From the NCBI RefSeq assembly GCF_001593005.1, contig NZ_LQZQ01000002.1:62001-126000 (forward strand): a DNA stretch of 64,000 nucleotides, read 5' to 3'. The stretch comes from Roseivirga ehrenbergii. Its GTDB lineage: Bacteria; Bacteroidota; Bacteroidia; Cytophagales; Cyclobacteriaceae. A program made the translations under genes and the position numbers. This document shows, piece after piece, positions 36,361 through 44,309 of this stretch; within the stretch, counting starts at the first letter, position 1, and each line of letters begins with the position of its first letter. Under the pieces are notes generated by a model. It ran no database searches, was not told where the DNA came from, and saw only the letters and a list, made by a program, of their open reading frames with translations.

Positions 36361-36855
36361 TTATTTCTGAACACCAACAGCGCCTAGGATGGTGTCAATT
36401 ACTTGAACATGCGTAAATGGTTTTCCAATATACCCGCTCATTCCGCAAGCTTCAATTTCAGCCTTTACATCATTGTAGCTATAAGTGGTATATGCCAAGA
36501 TCGGAATTGGGTTGTTTTTAAACTCTTCTGTTTCTCTTATTAATTTGGTCGCAGTAAAGCCATCAATACCAGGCATGTGCAAATCCATTAAAACTAAATG
36601 AATGGGCTTTGACTTGAAAGCCACAAGAGATTCTTCGGCACTTAGGCATTTGAACGAGGTTCCTCCGAATTTGGCAAGGGTTTTGTCCGCAACAGTTAAA
36701 TTTATAGGGTTGTCATCAACAACGATTATATTGATTCCGTCTAGTAATTTTCGATCTGATTGATTTACAATAAATGAGGGTTCGTTCACAAAACTGTCCT
36801 CCATTAAATGAATCTTATCGCCTATTAAATAGTATGATGTCCCTTTCAATTGCAA
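36361..36855 (-). CDS. Response regulator with short N-terminal extension
   Basis: A 164-aa protein whose residues about 38-160 form a receiver (IIVVDDNPINLTVADKTL, phosphoacceptor in HLVLMDLHMPGIDG, YIGKPF) of the type normally fused to hybrid kinases. The first 35 residues match no domain. The frame opens with TTG 36855; ATG 36804 (MEDSFVNEP) is an alternative. TTG lies 17 nt after a predicted ECF-type -10 box, so transcription probably starts just upstream. It is divergent from the ECF sigma gene and shares its promoter motif. Confidence 0.82.
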   Translation of the reverse strand: MQLKGTSYYLIGDKIHLMEDSFVNEPSFIVNQSDRKLLDGINIIVVDDNPINLTVADKTLAKFGGTSFKCLSAEESLVAFKSKPIHLVLMDLHMPGIDGFTATKLIRETEEFKNNPIPILAYTTYSYNDVKAEIEACGMSGYIGKPFTHVQVIDTILGAVGVQK

Positions 36856-36870
36856 TGTGTCTCTTTTAAC

Positions 36871-36902
36871 TTTAATGATTTAAAACGGTAAATGTCACCC
36901 TT
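36871..36902 (-). promoter_or_regulatory. Predicted ECF-sigma promoter of the response regulator
   Basis: On the minus strand GGGTGACATTT (36900 to 36890), 3 nt, then GTTTTAAATCATTAA. It matches the plus-strand element at 37062-37092 in 25 of 29 positions, differing only in the 3-nt spacer and one pyrimidine. The -10-like part ends about 17 nt before TTG 36855. Confidence 0.6.
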
Positions 36903-36930
36903 CAAAAGCTACTAATTTTAAATTTTCAGA

Positions 36931-37063
36931 AAAAATCACTTTACAATCAAAAAAAGTTATAGTCCTTAGGGTCAAAATGCAGAACCTACTGGTTAGGTTA
37001 TTTACCTATTTCTATTCGAAAACGCAGGGTTTTCAAAAAAAATAAAAAAAAATCACTTTACAA
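36931..37063 (+). repeat. 16-bp direct repeat in the intergenic region
   Basis: AAAAATCACTTTACAA occurs at 36931-36946 and again at 37048-37063, the second directly abutting the GGGTGAC element. The copies are identical. They may be an activator site or mark a duplication of the promoter region. Confidence 0.6.
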
Positions 37064-37092
37064 GGGTGACATTTGGAGTTCTAAATCATTAA
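37062..37092 (+). promoter_or_regulatory. Predicted ECF-sigma promoter of the sigma gene (autoregulatory)
   Basis: AAGGGTGACATTT (37062-37074), then GGA and GTTCTAAATCATTAA (37078-37092). It ends 12 nt before the ATG of the sigma gene. The mirrored copy on the other strand at 36871-36902 makes the pair a candidate for the binding motif of this sigma factor. Confidence 0.6.
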
Positions 37093-37103
37093 TAAGAGAA
37101 GGC

Positions 37104-37643
37104 ATGAGCGAAAGCAGTCTTATTGTGAGACTTAAACGCGGTGATCAACAAGCCCTTGAGCAGATATATTCTGACTACAGGCAAAGTTTTATCGCGTACA
37201 TCACGAATACTCATAACTGTTCGGAAGAACAAGCTATTGACATTTATCAATACGCTATTTTATCGTTCTACGAAAACGTTGTAGATGGAAGTTTTGAGGA
37301 AATGAATGCTGCTGGTATTAAAACATATCTTTATTCCATTGGAAAAAATAAATTACTAGGTGATTTAAGGAAAAAGACCAAGATCACATTTAAAGGGAAA
37401 TTTAAAGATGATGACCTAATTCTTGACGAGGACGACTTCGAAATTGAAAAAATTGAAAAGTACGACAAGGTTAGTGAAATCATCAGTTCAATGGGAGACC
37501 CCTGTAAACGAATTTTAGAGTTATTCTATTTCAATAAGCTGTCAGCTGATGAAATTGCTGAAATAATGGGGTATAGTAGTGGTAACACTGTTAGGAATTT
37601 GAAATACAAGTGTATTCAACGAATAAAGAAACTAATTGAGTAA
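37104..37643 (+). CDS. ECF-family RNA polymerase sigma factor
   Basis: A 179-aa extracytoplasmic-function sigma factor. Region 2 (about 15-85) contains ALEQIYSDYRQSFIAYIT and AIDIYQYAILSFYENV; region 4 (about 115-175) has CKRILELFYFNKLSADEIAE followed by the helix-turn-helix end NTVRNLKYKCIQRIKKL. It is followed 5 nt later by a membrane protein with an anti-sigma-like N-terminus. The same bipartite motif precedes it and the divergent response regulator, suggesting autoregulation. Confidence 0.93.
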   Translation: MSESSLIVRLKRGDQQALEQIYSDYRQSFIAYITNTHNCSEEQAIDIYQYAILSFYENVVDGSFEEMNAAGIKTYLYSIGKNKLLGDLRKKTKITFKGKFKDDDLILDEDDFEIEKIEKYDKVSEIISSMGDPCKRILELFYFNKLSADEIAEIMGYSSGNTVRNLKYKCIQRIKKLIE

Positions 37644-37648
37644 TTCCG

Positions 37649-38674
37649 ATGAAGGAGAATTTAGATTTAATTGATGCTTATTTAAATGGCAATCTCGACA
37701 CCAACGAGATGTTAGATTTTGACGATAGGTTAAAAAGTGATCCTGAATTTCAATTGGAATTTCAAGAAGTAAAACTTATTAAAAATATTACAAGAGAAGA
37801 AGTTAAGTCAAGAGTACTTCAATCTTTAAAAAACCAAGAAGCCTCAATTCAAACACTACAAATAACCAAAACCCACACTACTATGAAAAAATACATTTCA
37901 ATTGCAGCTAGTCTGCTTTTGATTGTATCGCTAAGCTACTTTGGTCTCTTTAGCGGTACATCAGAAGTCAATGGTTCCAAAATCTTCGGTGAATACTATG
38001 AAGCCTATAACAATATCGCTTCAGGTATTGAGAGAGGTTCAGCTGTTGACCTCACGAATTTGAAGAACAGAGCTTATTATGCCTATGATTTAGGAAGCTA
38101 TGAAGAAGCCGAAAGAGGCCTTTCACAATTAGTTGAAACCGAGAAAAATGCGGATAATTATTTTTACTTAGGCATAACTCAGATTGAAACAGGAAATATT
38201 GAGGCTGCTATTAATAATTTAAATATTGTTCTCAATAACTATTCTAGCTACACTGACCAAGCACAGTGGTATTTAGCTCTTACACTTTTGAAAAATGGAT
38301 CAACAGACGAAGCTTTGTCTAATCTTGTTGACTTAAGCGTAAAAGGTGAGTCTTATAAGGAGCAAAGCCTTGAAATACTCAAAGAAAAGTTCGGATTTAA
38401 GAGTTTTAATGAAACAGAAACAGAACCTGTTGTAGTCGTTGAAGCTGTAAAGAGACCAGATCCAGAGCTTGGAAATAATTGGGACGCGCCAGATGGCTCA
38501 TTTGTTGATAAACGCCAAGTTCAGTTTGGTGTTGTCATGAACTCAAACGGAGAAGCGTTTGACTTCTTCAACGATAAACCAATAGAAAACCTTAAAGAAG
38601 GTGATGTTATCCAGTGTATCGTTCTTACTAGAGGTAAGAAAGGTAAAAAAGGATATGCTTTCTTATTAGGATAA
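37649..38674 (+). CDS. Anti-sigma-like membrane protein with TPR domain
   Basis: A 341-aa single-pass protein. Residues 1-70 (LIDAYLNGNLDTNEMLDFDD, then RLKSDPEF) look like the cytoplasmic N-terminus of Bacteroidota anti-sigma proteins. A membrane helix lies about 84-102 (ISIAASLLLIVSLSYFGLF). Residues about 130-260 are TPR repeats (YEEAERGLSQLVET, NIEAAINNLNIVLNNYSS). The last 60 residues form a beta-rich module (RQVQFGVVMNSNGEAFDFF, DVIQCIVLTRG) that could be an OB-like fold. Partner of the ECF sigma gene 5 nt upstream; its ligand is unknown. Confidence 0.75.
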   Translation: MKENLDLIDAYLNGNLDTNEMLDFDDRLKSDPEFQLEFQEVKLIKNITREEVKSRVLQSLKNQEASIQTLQITKTHTTMKKYISIAASLLLIVSLSYFGLFSGTSEVNGSKIFGEYYEAYNNIASGIERGSAVDLTNLKNRAYYAYDLGSYEEAERGLSQLVETEKNADNYFYLGITQIETGNIEAAINNLNIVLNNYSSYTDQAQWYLALTLLKNGSTDEALSNLVDLSVKGESYKEQSLEILKEKFGFKSFNETETEPVVVVEAVKRPDPELGNNWDAPDGSFVDKRQVQFGVVMNSNGEAFDFFNDKPIENLKEGDVIQCIVLTRGKKGKKGYAFLLG

Positions 38675-38711
38675 ATTTAGAATTCCATATACACACATAT
38701 ACACACACTTT

Positions 38712-38745
38712 AAAGCGTCTCAATAATTTTGGGACGCTTTTTGCT
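38712..38745 (+). terminator. Intrinsic terminator of the ECF operon
   Basis: AAAGCGTC (38712-38719) pairs with GACGCTTT (38733-38740), followed by TTTGC. The rest of the 398-bp gap up to 39072 shows no gene; it has one sigma54-like site (38975). Confidence 0.82.
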
Positions 38746-38974
38746 TTTATAAACCCTACTTTTAGCCCCCAAATAAAACGAGCTAAACTCAAGCAGATAT
38801 AAAAAAAGATCAGCTTCCTTCTCCCTTCATATGTCATTTTAATAGCTGATATGAAACTACCTAAGTTCTGCAAATCAGTATCACCACTTGCTCGAAACAT
38901 TTAAAAATTCTATCCGATTTTGATGGTGAATCAAATAAGGAAGAAACCTAAATTGATTATTCTTATTCTAAATT

Positions 38975-38991
38975 TGGCACAACAATTTGAA
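38975..38991 (+). promoter_or_regulatory. Weak sigma54-like site upstream of the AlbA_2 gene
   Basis: TGGCACAACAATTTGA keeps a complete -24 box and shares TGGCACAAC with the site of the beta-barrel gene at 14660, but the -12 box is TTTG or TTGA and the spacing is off by one. About 82 nt before the ATG. Confidence 0.2.
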
Positions 38992-39072
38992 CAGTTAATC
39001 AAACAACAGGGTTTATTTTTCTCTCAGCAATGAAAACACGGACAGAGAGAAAAACATTATTATTCAATAAGT

Positions 39073-39723
39073 ATGGAGAATTGGGACATCCGAAGGTTAA
39101 GTGAGCTTGCCAAAAAGGGCGAGGGCGTTCACCTCGAATTTAAGAAAAAGGCCAACTTTCCTGATAAAATAGCCAAAGAGTTAGTGGCATTTGCTAACAC
39201 CCAAGGAGGAATACTTCTACTTGGCGTAGATGATGACGGTACTATATCGGGGACTCGCGATATTGAAGGAGAAGTTTATGTACTAGAGCAAGCCATTCAG
39301 AACCTTATTTGGCCCAAACTAGATTATGCAATACAAGTAATTAAACTAAATGAAAAAAAAGGAATAGCTGTTTTTGAAATTGAAAGAGGCAAAAAATTAC
39401 CTTTACAGCTTAGAAAAGATTTCAATACCAAAACAGGGAAAGCTTACGTTAGGGCTGGTGAACAAAGCTTACAGGCGAGCAAAGAAATGCGTGAAATTTT
39501 GCGAAGGCGTGTGAAGGAAAAGGATACTCAGTTCGTATTTGGAGAGAAAGAAAGAAAATTAATGGAACTATTAGAGTCTAGCCCAAACATTACTCTCACA
39601 AACTACGCTCAAGCAGCTAAGCTGTCAAAATTTGTTGCTTCGCGGACCCTAATAAAATTAGTGCTCGCGAATGTATTAGACATTCAACCAGCTGAAGGGC
39701 AAGACTTGTACTTTAGAAAATAA
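39073..39723 (+). CDS. AlbA_2 (Schlafen AAA_4-like) domain protein
   Basis: A 216-aa protein. Residues about 8-130 form the AlbA_2 putative DNA/ATP-binding domain, with the signatures GVHLEFKKKANFPDKIAKEL, VAFANTQGGILLLGVDDDG and AYVRAGEQSLQAS. The C-terminal 60 residues (ERKLMELLESSPNITLTNYA, LSKFVASRTLIKLV) look like a winged-helix domain. Such proteins are transcription regulators or RNA/DNA-binding proteins of poorly known role. No partner gene is adjacent. Confidence 0.85.
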   Translation: MENWDIRRLSELAKKGEGVHLEFKKKANFPDKIAKELVAFANTQGGILLLGVDDDGTISGTRDIEGEVYVLEQAIQNLIWPKLDYAIQVIKLNEKKGIAVFEIERGKKLPLQLRKDFNTKTGKAYVRAGEQSLQASKEMREILRRRVKEKDTQFVFGEKERKLMELLESSPNITLTNYAQAAKLSKFVASRTLIKLVLANVLDIQPAEGQDLYFRK

Positions 39724-39783
39724 GAACCTATAGAAGTGTGGAATAAAAGTTGATTAGGAGAGATCAATAAAAATTAAATTATT

Positions 39784-40329
39784 ATGAGAGTTAAAAATTT
39801 AATAGCAATATTTATAACACTAGGCCTTTGTTTTTCAATAGAGACCTTTGCCCAAAACAAGGAAAAATACGACATAACAAAAGCTCAGAAAACCATTACG
39901 GAATTCAAGAAAGTAGATAACAGCCTAGTAACCTTCTTTCAGAACTCATTTGGTTACGCAGTGTTCCCATCAATTGGAAAAGGTGGTATTGGTATTGGTG
40001 GTGCAGCTGGAAAAGGTGTGGTTTTTAAACAAGGTGAAATGATTGGTGGATCCAATATGACTCAAATCACTGTCGGCTTCCAGTTTGGAGGACAAGAATA
40101 CAGTGAAATCATTTTCTTCGAAGATGCCGATAGCTTCAACCGATTCATCAATAATAAGTACCAGTTTGCAGCCCAAGTTTCCGCAGTAGCATTAAAATCT
40201 GGCATATCGGCAGACGCAAGTTATACCGATGGTGTAGCGGTTTTTACCCAAGCCAAAGGCGGATTAATGTATGAAGCTTCTGTGGGTGGTCAAAAGTTTA
40301 AGTTCATTTCAGAAAATGAAATGAAGTAG
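39784..40329 (+). CDS. SYLF-domain (YSC84-like) exported protein
   Basis: A 181-aa secreted protein. Signal peptide 1-23 (IETFAQN), then a SYLF/Ysc84 domain with SFGYAVFPSIGKGGIGIGGA and the repeated aromatic-glycine pattern through AVFTQAKGGLMYEASVGGQ. The domain binds phosphoinositides or other lipids in eukaryotes; bacterial members are of unknown role. Followed by a terminator. Confidence 0.88.
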   Translation: MRVKNLIAIFITLGLCFSIETFAQNKEKYDITKAQKTITEFKKVDNSLVTFFQNSFGYAVFPSIGKGGIGIGGAAGKGVVFKQGEMIGGSNMTQITVGFQFGGQEYSEIIFFEDADSFNRFINNKYQFAAQVSAVALKSGISADASYTDGVAVFTQAKGGLMYEASVGGQKFKFISENEMK

Positions 40330-40358
40330 TATCTGACTAAAAATTGTTGAAGCTATTG

Positions 40359-40390
40359 AAAGGTTTACTAGAGAACAGTAAGCCTTTTTT
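40359..40390 (+). terminator. Intrinsic terminator of the SYLF gene
   Basis: AAAGGtTTACT (40359-40369) pairs with AGTAAgCCTTT (40377-40387), with a short bulge on each side, followed by TTT. Confidence 0.78.
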
Positions 40391-40456
40391 ATTACCTTAT
40401 TGCAAAGTAGAGTTTATAATATTTTTCAGTTACTTTGGTAGATTAACTCTACAATA

Positions 40457-41368
40457 TTGATAAAGCAAATATTTTCTCAGCGAAATTTTAATTGGGCACT
40501 AAAAACAGGTATCATATCATTAGCCTTAGGCATAGTAATTCTTATTACCTCTTCAGAAAACATTACTCCTGAAAATTTTGGCGGATTTAGCTTTGAGCTC
40601 TTCTTTTTTATAGCGGTCCTTTTTGCACCAATTCTGGAGGAAGTAACTTTTAGAGGACAGCACTCTACAAATAACACAATCAAAATTGTTAGTCTTATTG
40701 CCATCATTCTGGTAACGATTAGTCAGTATTCCCAGTGGCTCAATTTCACCTTAGGCATAGCCTTGATTATGGTCATTCTTTTAGCCAGAACAGGCCGCTT
40801 AAGTCAACCAAAATACTTACCTACATATATTATTCTTAATTCAGTATTATTTGCTTTAGTACATTTAAGTGAGGGAGAGTTTGGACTGAATACTGACACT
40901 TTCTTAACCTTTATTCAATTAGGTTCAGGCCTAATCTGCAACTGGATTTGCTTAAACTTTAAACTACGAAATGCCATTTATTTTCATATGAGCTGGAATT
41001 TCGTGTTGTTGAGCACTTTGTTTATAGGCCTTCAATTTCCCACTAATGAGAAAACTGTTAAAGAAACTAAACATGGTATACTCAGTTATGAGCAAGTACC
41101 TTATTATGATGGAATACCAAGCAAAACTAATATAAACAGTGAGCAGATAACTCTTGAAGGTCAGGATATTGAAGGCCTATTAAAATATTTAGAAATAGCT
41201 GACAAACGAAAAAGTGCAGACAATTTTCTAATTAATGCACCATTTTTTAGATTTAACTTGAAATACACCTCTAAGTATGATACAATCTTTTACCAAGATT
41301 TCTTTGAGGCCTTACAAAGCGAAGAGTTAATAACCTTAGCCAAGAAACCTAAAAACAATCTAAAATAG
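40457..41368 (+). CDS. CPBP-family intramembrane metalloprotease
   Basis: A 303-aa membrane protein of the CAAX-protease/bacteriocin-processing (Abi) family. All three motifs are present: EEVTFR (EExxxR, in PILEEVTFRG), FALVH (FxxxH) and HMSWN (HxxxN). About six helices cover residues 15-195; the C-terminal 100 residues are soluble and without a named domain. The frame opens with TTG at 40457, and TTACTTTG about 20 nt upstream resembles a -7 box, so the TTG is plausible. Substrate unknown. Confidence 0.82.
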   Translation: MIKQIFSQRNFNWALKTGIISLALGIVILITSSENITPENFGGFSFELFFFIAVLFAPILEEVTFRGQHSTNNTIKIVSLIAIILVTISQYSQWLNFTLGIALIMVILLARTGRLSQPKYLPTYIILNSVLFALVHLSEGEFGLNTDTFLTFIQLGSGLICNWICLNFKLRNAIYFHMSWNFVLLSTLFIGLQFPTNEKTVKETKHGILSYEQVPYYDGIPSKTNINSEQITLEGQDIEGLLKYLEIADKRKSADNFLINAPFFRFNLKYTSKYDTIFYQDFFEALQSEELITLAKKPKNNLK

Positions 41369-41473
41369 CTGGAAGAAAACCATTCATCAGGCTAACTGAC
41401 AATCACAGCAACTTCACAGATGAACTTCGGTTTTCTCTTCTATTTTTACTTTTTGATTTAACTCGTTCTACAA

Positions 41474-43201
41474 ATGAAAAAGCTATCAAAGTTATTTTTT
41501 ATCGCTTGCCTAATTTTAATATCTGGGCACTTAACTATTGCTCAGCAGCCGGATAACCAATCAGGCGTTACCGAATTATACGATTTTTCGGTAAACCTAA
41601 GAGCAGATTATGGAAGCCTTTCTCGCTTCTACTCTATTGAAAACTCCCCTGAAAGAAGGTTACGTTTCGAAAACTTTTTCAAGGATCAGCTCTCGAAGCT
41701 TGAGAAATTCAATTTCAATAAGCTGTCAACTGGTGGTCAAGTGGACTATCTACTTCAGAAGCGATTTATAGAAGAAAACTTGTTTGATTTATCGGTAGAA
41801 GAAAAAGAAGTAAACCAGCTAAAAAGGTGGATTAGTCCTGCTGAATTTCTCTATGATCTAGAGAAGAAACGAAGACGAGGATTTCATTTAGACAGTGAAA
41901 AAGTAGCCGCTGAACTTAATGAAGCCGTAAAAAAAATTAAGATAGCCACTGCCGAATTAAAAAAAGAGAACCCAACTTTTTCTAGAGAACTAACCCGAAG
42001 AGCAGAACGAACAATACGAGGCCAAAAACGCGCACTCAATAGTGTTTATGATTTTTACAAAGGTTACGACCCTCAATTCACTTGGTGGGTTACAAAACCA
42101 TATGAGGTACTAGATAAAGCCCTAGATGATTACTCAAAAGTACTGAGTGCACAAGTGGACAAATCAACTTTACCTAAAGATGACGGTAGTGGAATTATAG
42201 GCAACCCTATTGGAAGAGAGGAATTGATTAGACAGTTAAAGTTTGAGATGATTCCTTATTCACCAGAAGAATTAGTAGACATCGCCAATAAAGAGTTTGC
42301 TTGGGCGGATGCCGAATTACTAAAGGCTTCACGAGAAATGGGTTTTGGTGATGACTGGAGAGCTGCACAAGAAAAAGTGAAAATGAGCTTTGTCCCCGAA
42401 GGAACACAACCCGAAGCCATGCTTGAGCTTTATGACCAGTCAGTAGACTTCCTGAAAAAGAACAACCTACTTACCATTCCTCCAATTGCAGAAGAAACAT
42501 GGAGAATGTCTATGATTTCGCCTGCTAGACAACTGATTAGTCCTTTCTTTTTAGGAGGTGAAACGCTACAAATTGCTTATCCAACAGACGAAATGAACCA
42601 TGAAGATAAACTCATGAGTTTTAGAGGAAATAACCCTCATTTTTCAAGGGCAGTAGTGCATCATGAATTAATTGCCGGTCACCATCTTCAAGGCTTTATG
42701 AATAACCGAAACAAGGAATATCGTTCCTATGGTACTCCTTTTTGGACGGAAGGCTGGGCATTGTATTGGGAGCTTATTCTTTGGGATATGGACTTCCCTA
42801 GGTCGCCTGAAGACCGTATTGGAATGCTTTTCTGGAGAATGCACCGTTCTGCAAGAATTATTTTCTCGCTAAACTATCACTTAGGTAAATGGACTCCACA
42901 GCAGTGTATTGACTTTTTGGTGGACAGAGTGGGACATGAACGCGCTAATGCTGAAGGTGAGGTTAGAAGATCTTTTGAGGGCAACTATGGCCCACTTTAT
43001 CAATTGGCCTACATGACAGGAGGCTTGCAATTTTATGCATTAAAGAAGGAATTGGTAGACAGTGGTAAAATGACATATAAAGAATTCCACGATGCAGTTT
43101 TAAAAGAAAATAGTATGCCTGTTGAGATGGTACGTGCTATACTTACCAATCAGAAATTGAAAGAAGATTTTAAAAGTAACTGGATGTTCTATAATAAATA
43201 A
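41474..43201 (+). CDS. DUF885-family exported metallopeptidase-like protein
   Basis: A 575-aa exported protein with signal peptide 1-24 (LTIAQQP). The DUF885 core carries HHELIAGHHLQ (HExxxGHH; zinc ligands, near residue 398), the conserved WTEGWALYWE 25 residues on, and GHERANAEGEVRRSF. These three blocks define the DUF885 family, treated as M3/M13-like metallopeptidases. Monocistronic. Confidence 0.85.
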   Translation: MKKLSKLFFIACLILISGHLTIAQQPDNQSGVTELYDFSVNLRADYGSLSRFYSIENSPERRLRFENFFKDQLSKLEKFNFNKLSTGGQVDYLLQKRFIEENLFDLSVEEKEVNQLKRWISPAEFLYDLEKKRRRGFHLDSEKVAAELNEAVKKIKIATAELKKENPTFSRELTRRAERTIRGQKRALNSVYDFYKGYDPQFTWWVTKPYEVLDKALDDYSKVLSAQVDKSTLPKDDGSGIIGNPIGREELIRQLKFEMIPYSPEELVDIANKEFAWADAELLKASREMGFGDDWRAAQEKVKMSFVPEGTQPEAMLELYDQSVDFLKKNNLLTIPPIAEETWRMSMISPARQLISPFFLGGETLQIAYPTDEMNHEDKLMSFRGNNPHFSRAVVHHELIAGHHLQGFMNNRNKEYRSYGTPFWTEGWALYWELILWDMDFPRSPEDRIGMLFWRMHRSARIIFSLNYHLGKWTPQQCIDFLVDRVGHERANAEGEVRRSFEGNYGPLYQLAYMTGGLQFYALKKELVDSGKMTYKEFHDAVLKENSMPVEMVRAILTNQKLKEDFKSNWMFYNK

Positions 43202-43273
43202 CCTTTACAAATTATCCTTAAGCCAATTTCTAAAGGAGTTTATGGCTTGATTATTAAACGTGTATTTAATTTT

Positions 43274-43281
43274 TACCTTTG
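43274..43281 (+). promoter_or_regulatory. -7 box of the FKBP gene
   Basis: TACCTTTG is a perfect TAnnTTTG 26 nt upstream of the ATG. I see no convincing TTTG at -33. Confidence 0.5.
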
Positions 43282-43307
43282 CGCCTGACTTTAAAAACTA
43301 AACGATT

Positions 43308-43967
43308 ATGAAAAACATACTTTCTATTGGTGTGGTAATTCTTTTGGCTACTGCCATTGGATGTAGCAATGACAACACTTCTACTGCACAAATGAAAACC
43401 CAACAAGACAGCCTTAGCTATGCTTATGGTGTTCAAATTGCAGAAATGCTCAAGCAACAAAACAAAACCTTAAACGCTGATATGGTTGCTGCTGCTGTAA
43501 AAGAGGCTTTGTCTGATACTGCTCAAATGACTTTAGACCAGTCGCAAGAGATTCTTATTGCCGACCAACAGAGAGCAATAGAAGGAGCTAAAGAAGAAGG
43601 TGACCTGTTTTTGGCTGAAAACGCTACTAAACCAGGCGTTCAAACCACAGCTAGCGGCTTGCAATACAAAGTTATTCAAGAAGGAACGGGCGCATCTCCA
43701 AAGGCGGAGGATACAGTAACCATTCACTATACAGGTAAACTTTTAGATGGTACAGTATTCGATAGCTCTGTTGGTGGAGAACCACTTACCTATCCTGTAG
43801 GCCAATTCATCCAAGGGTGGATCGAAGGTCTTCAACTGATGAAACTAGGTGGTAAAATGGAATTGTATATCCCATCTAACTTGGCATATGGCGAAAGAGG
43901 TATTAGTGGTGCAATCCCTCCAAATGCTGCTTTAATATTCGAAATTGAATTGCTAGAGATTAAGTAG
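43308..43967 (+). CDS. FKBP-type peptidyl-prolyl isomerase, lipoprotein
   Basis: A 219-aa periplasmic prolyl isomerase of the FkpA/Mip type. Lipoprotein signal (LLATAIGCSN; Cys near residue 20), an N-terminal helical dimerisation domain about 30-110 and a C-terminal FKBP domain (DTVTIHYTGKLLDGTVFDSS, GQFIQGWIEGLQLMKLGGK, AYGERG, IPPNAALIFEIEL). It assists folding of exported proteins. Monocistronic, with a strong terminator. Confidence 0.95.
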   Translation: MKNILSIGVVILLATAIGCSNDNTSTAQMKTQQDSLSYAYGVQIAEMLKQQNKTLNADMVAAAVKEALSDTAQMTLDQSQEILIADQQRAIEGAKEEGDLFLAENATKPGVQTTASGLQYKVIQEGTGASPKAEDTVTIHYTGKLLDGTVFDSSVGGEPLTYPVGQFIQGWIEGLQLMKLGGKMELYIPSNLAYGERGISGAIPPNAALIFEIELLEIK

Positions 43968-43989
43968 TTCTTTAAAAACTAAGATTTTG

Positions 43990-44025
43990 AAAGCCTTCTC
44001 AATAATTGAGAGGGCTTTTTTGTTG
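43990..44025 (+). terminator. Intrinsic terminator of the FKBP gene
   Basis: AAAGCCtTCTCAAT pairs with ATTGAGAgGGCTT across one loop base, followed by TTTTTTG. Confidence 0.9.
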
Positions 44026-44082
44026 TGTTAGGTTAGAAATCAATATTTCCATCTTCATTCATCCAATCAAAATTTAATTCTC

Positions 44083-44090
44083 TACATTTG
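44083..44090 (+). promoter_or_regulatory. -7 box of the cobalamin transport operon
   Basis: TACATTTG is a perfect TAnnTTTG that ends just before the 5' end of the cobalamin riboswitch, so the whole aptamer is inside the transcript (start near 44096). Confidence 0.55.
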
Positions 44091-44092
44091 TG

Positions 44093-44266
44093 CTACCGCA
44101 AGGGTTTCCTGAAAGCTTCGGTTTTCGGAATTAAAAGGGAATCGGGTGTAAATCCCGGACAGTCCCAGCTGCTGTAATCCTATAAAAAAGTGTATCGCAC
44201 TTTGCCACTGTTTCCAAATTCGAAACGGGAAGGCGCAATACACTAGGAAAGTCAGAAGACCTGCCA
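44093..44266 (+). ncRNA. Cobalamin (B12) riboswitch
   Basis: An adenosylcobalamin-type aptamer. Diagnostic pieces in order: GGGAATCGGGTGTAAATCCCG (conserved core near 44138-44158), GACAGTCCCAGCTGCTGTAA, GCCACTG (44204-44210), GGGAAGGC (44227-44234) and the B12 box AGTCAGAAGACCTGCC (44250-44265). Downstream, CCCT/AGGG around the ribosome-binding region GAGGAAGG (about 44294-44301) suggests translational control of the first gene. When B12 is plentiful it would repress the six-gene uptake operon. Confidence 0.95.
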
Positions 44267-44309
44267 TTGCAAAGTTCAACTAAACCACCCTCTGAGGAAG
44301 GGCAATAGC

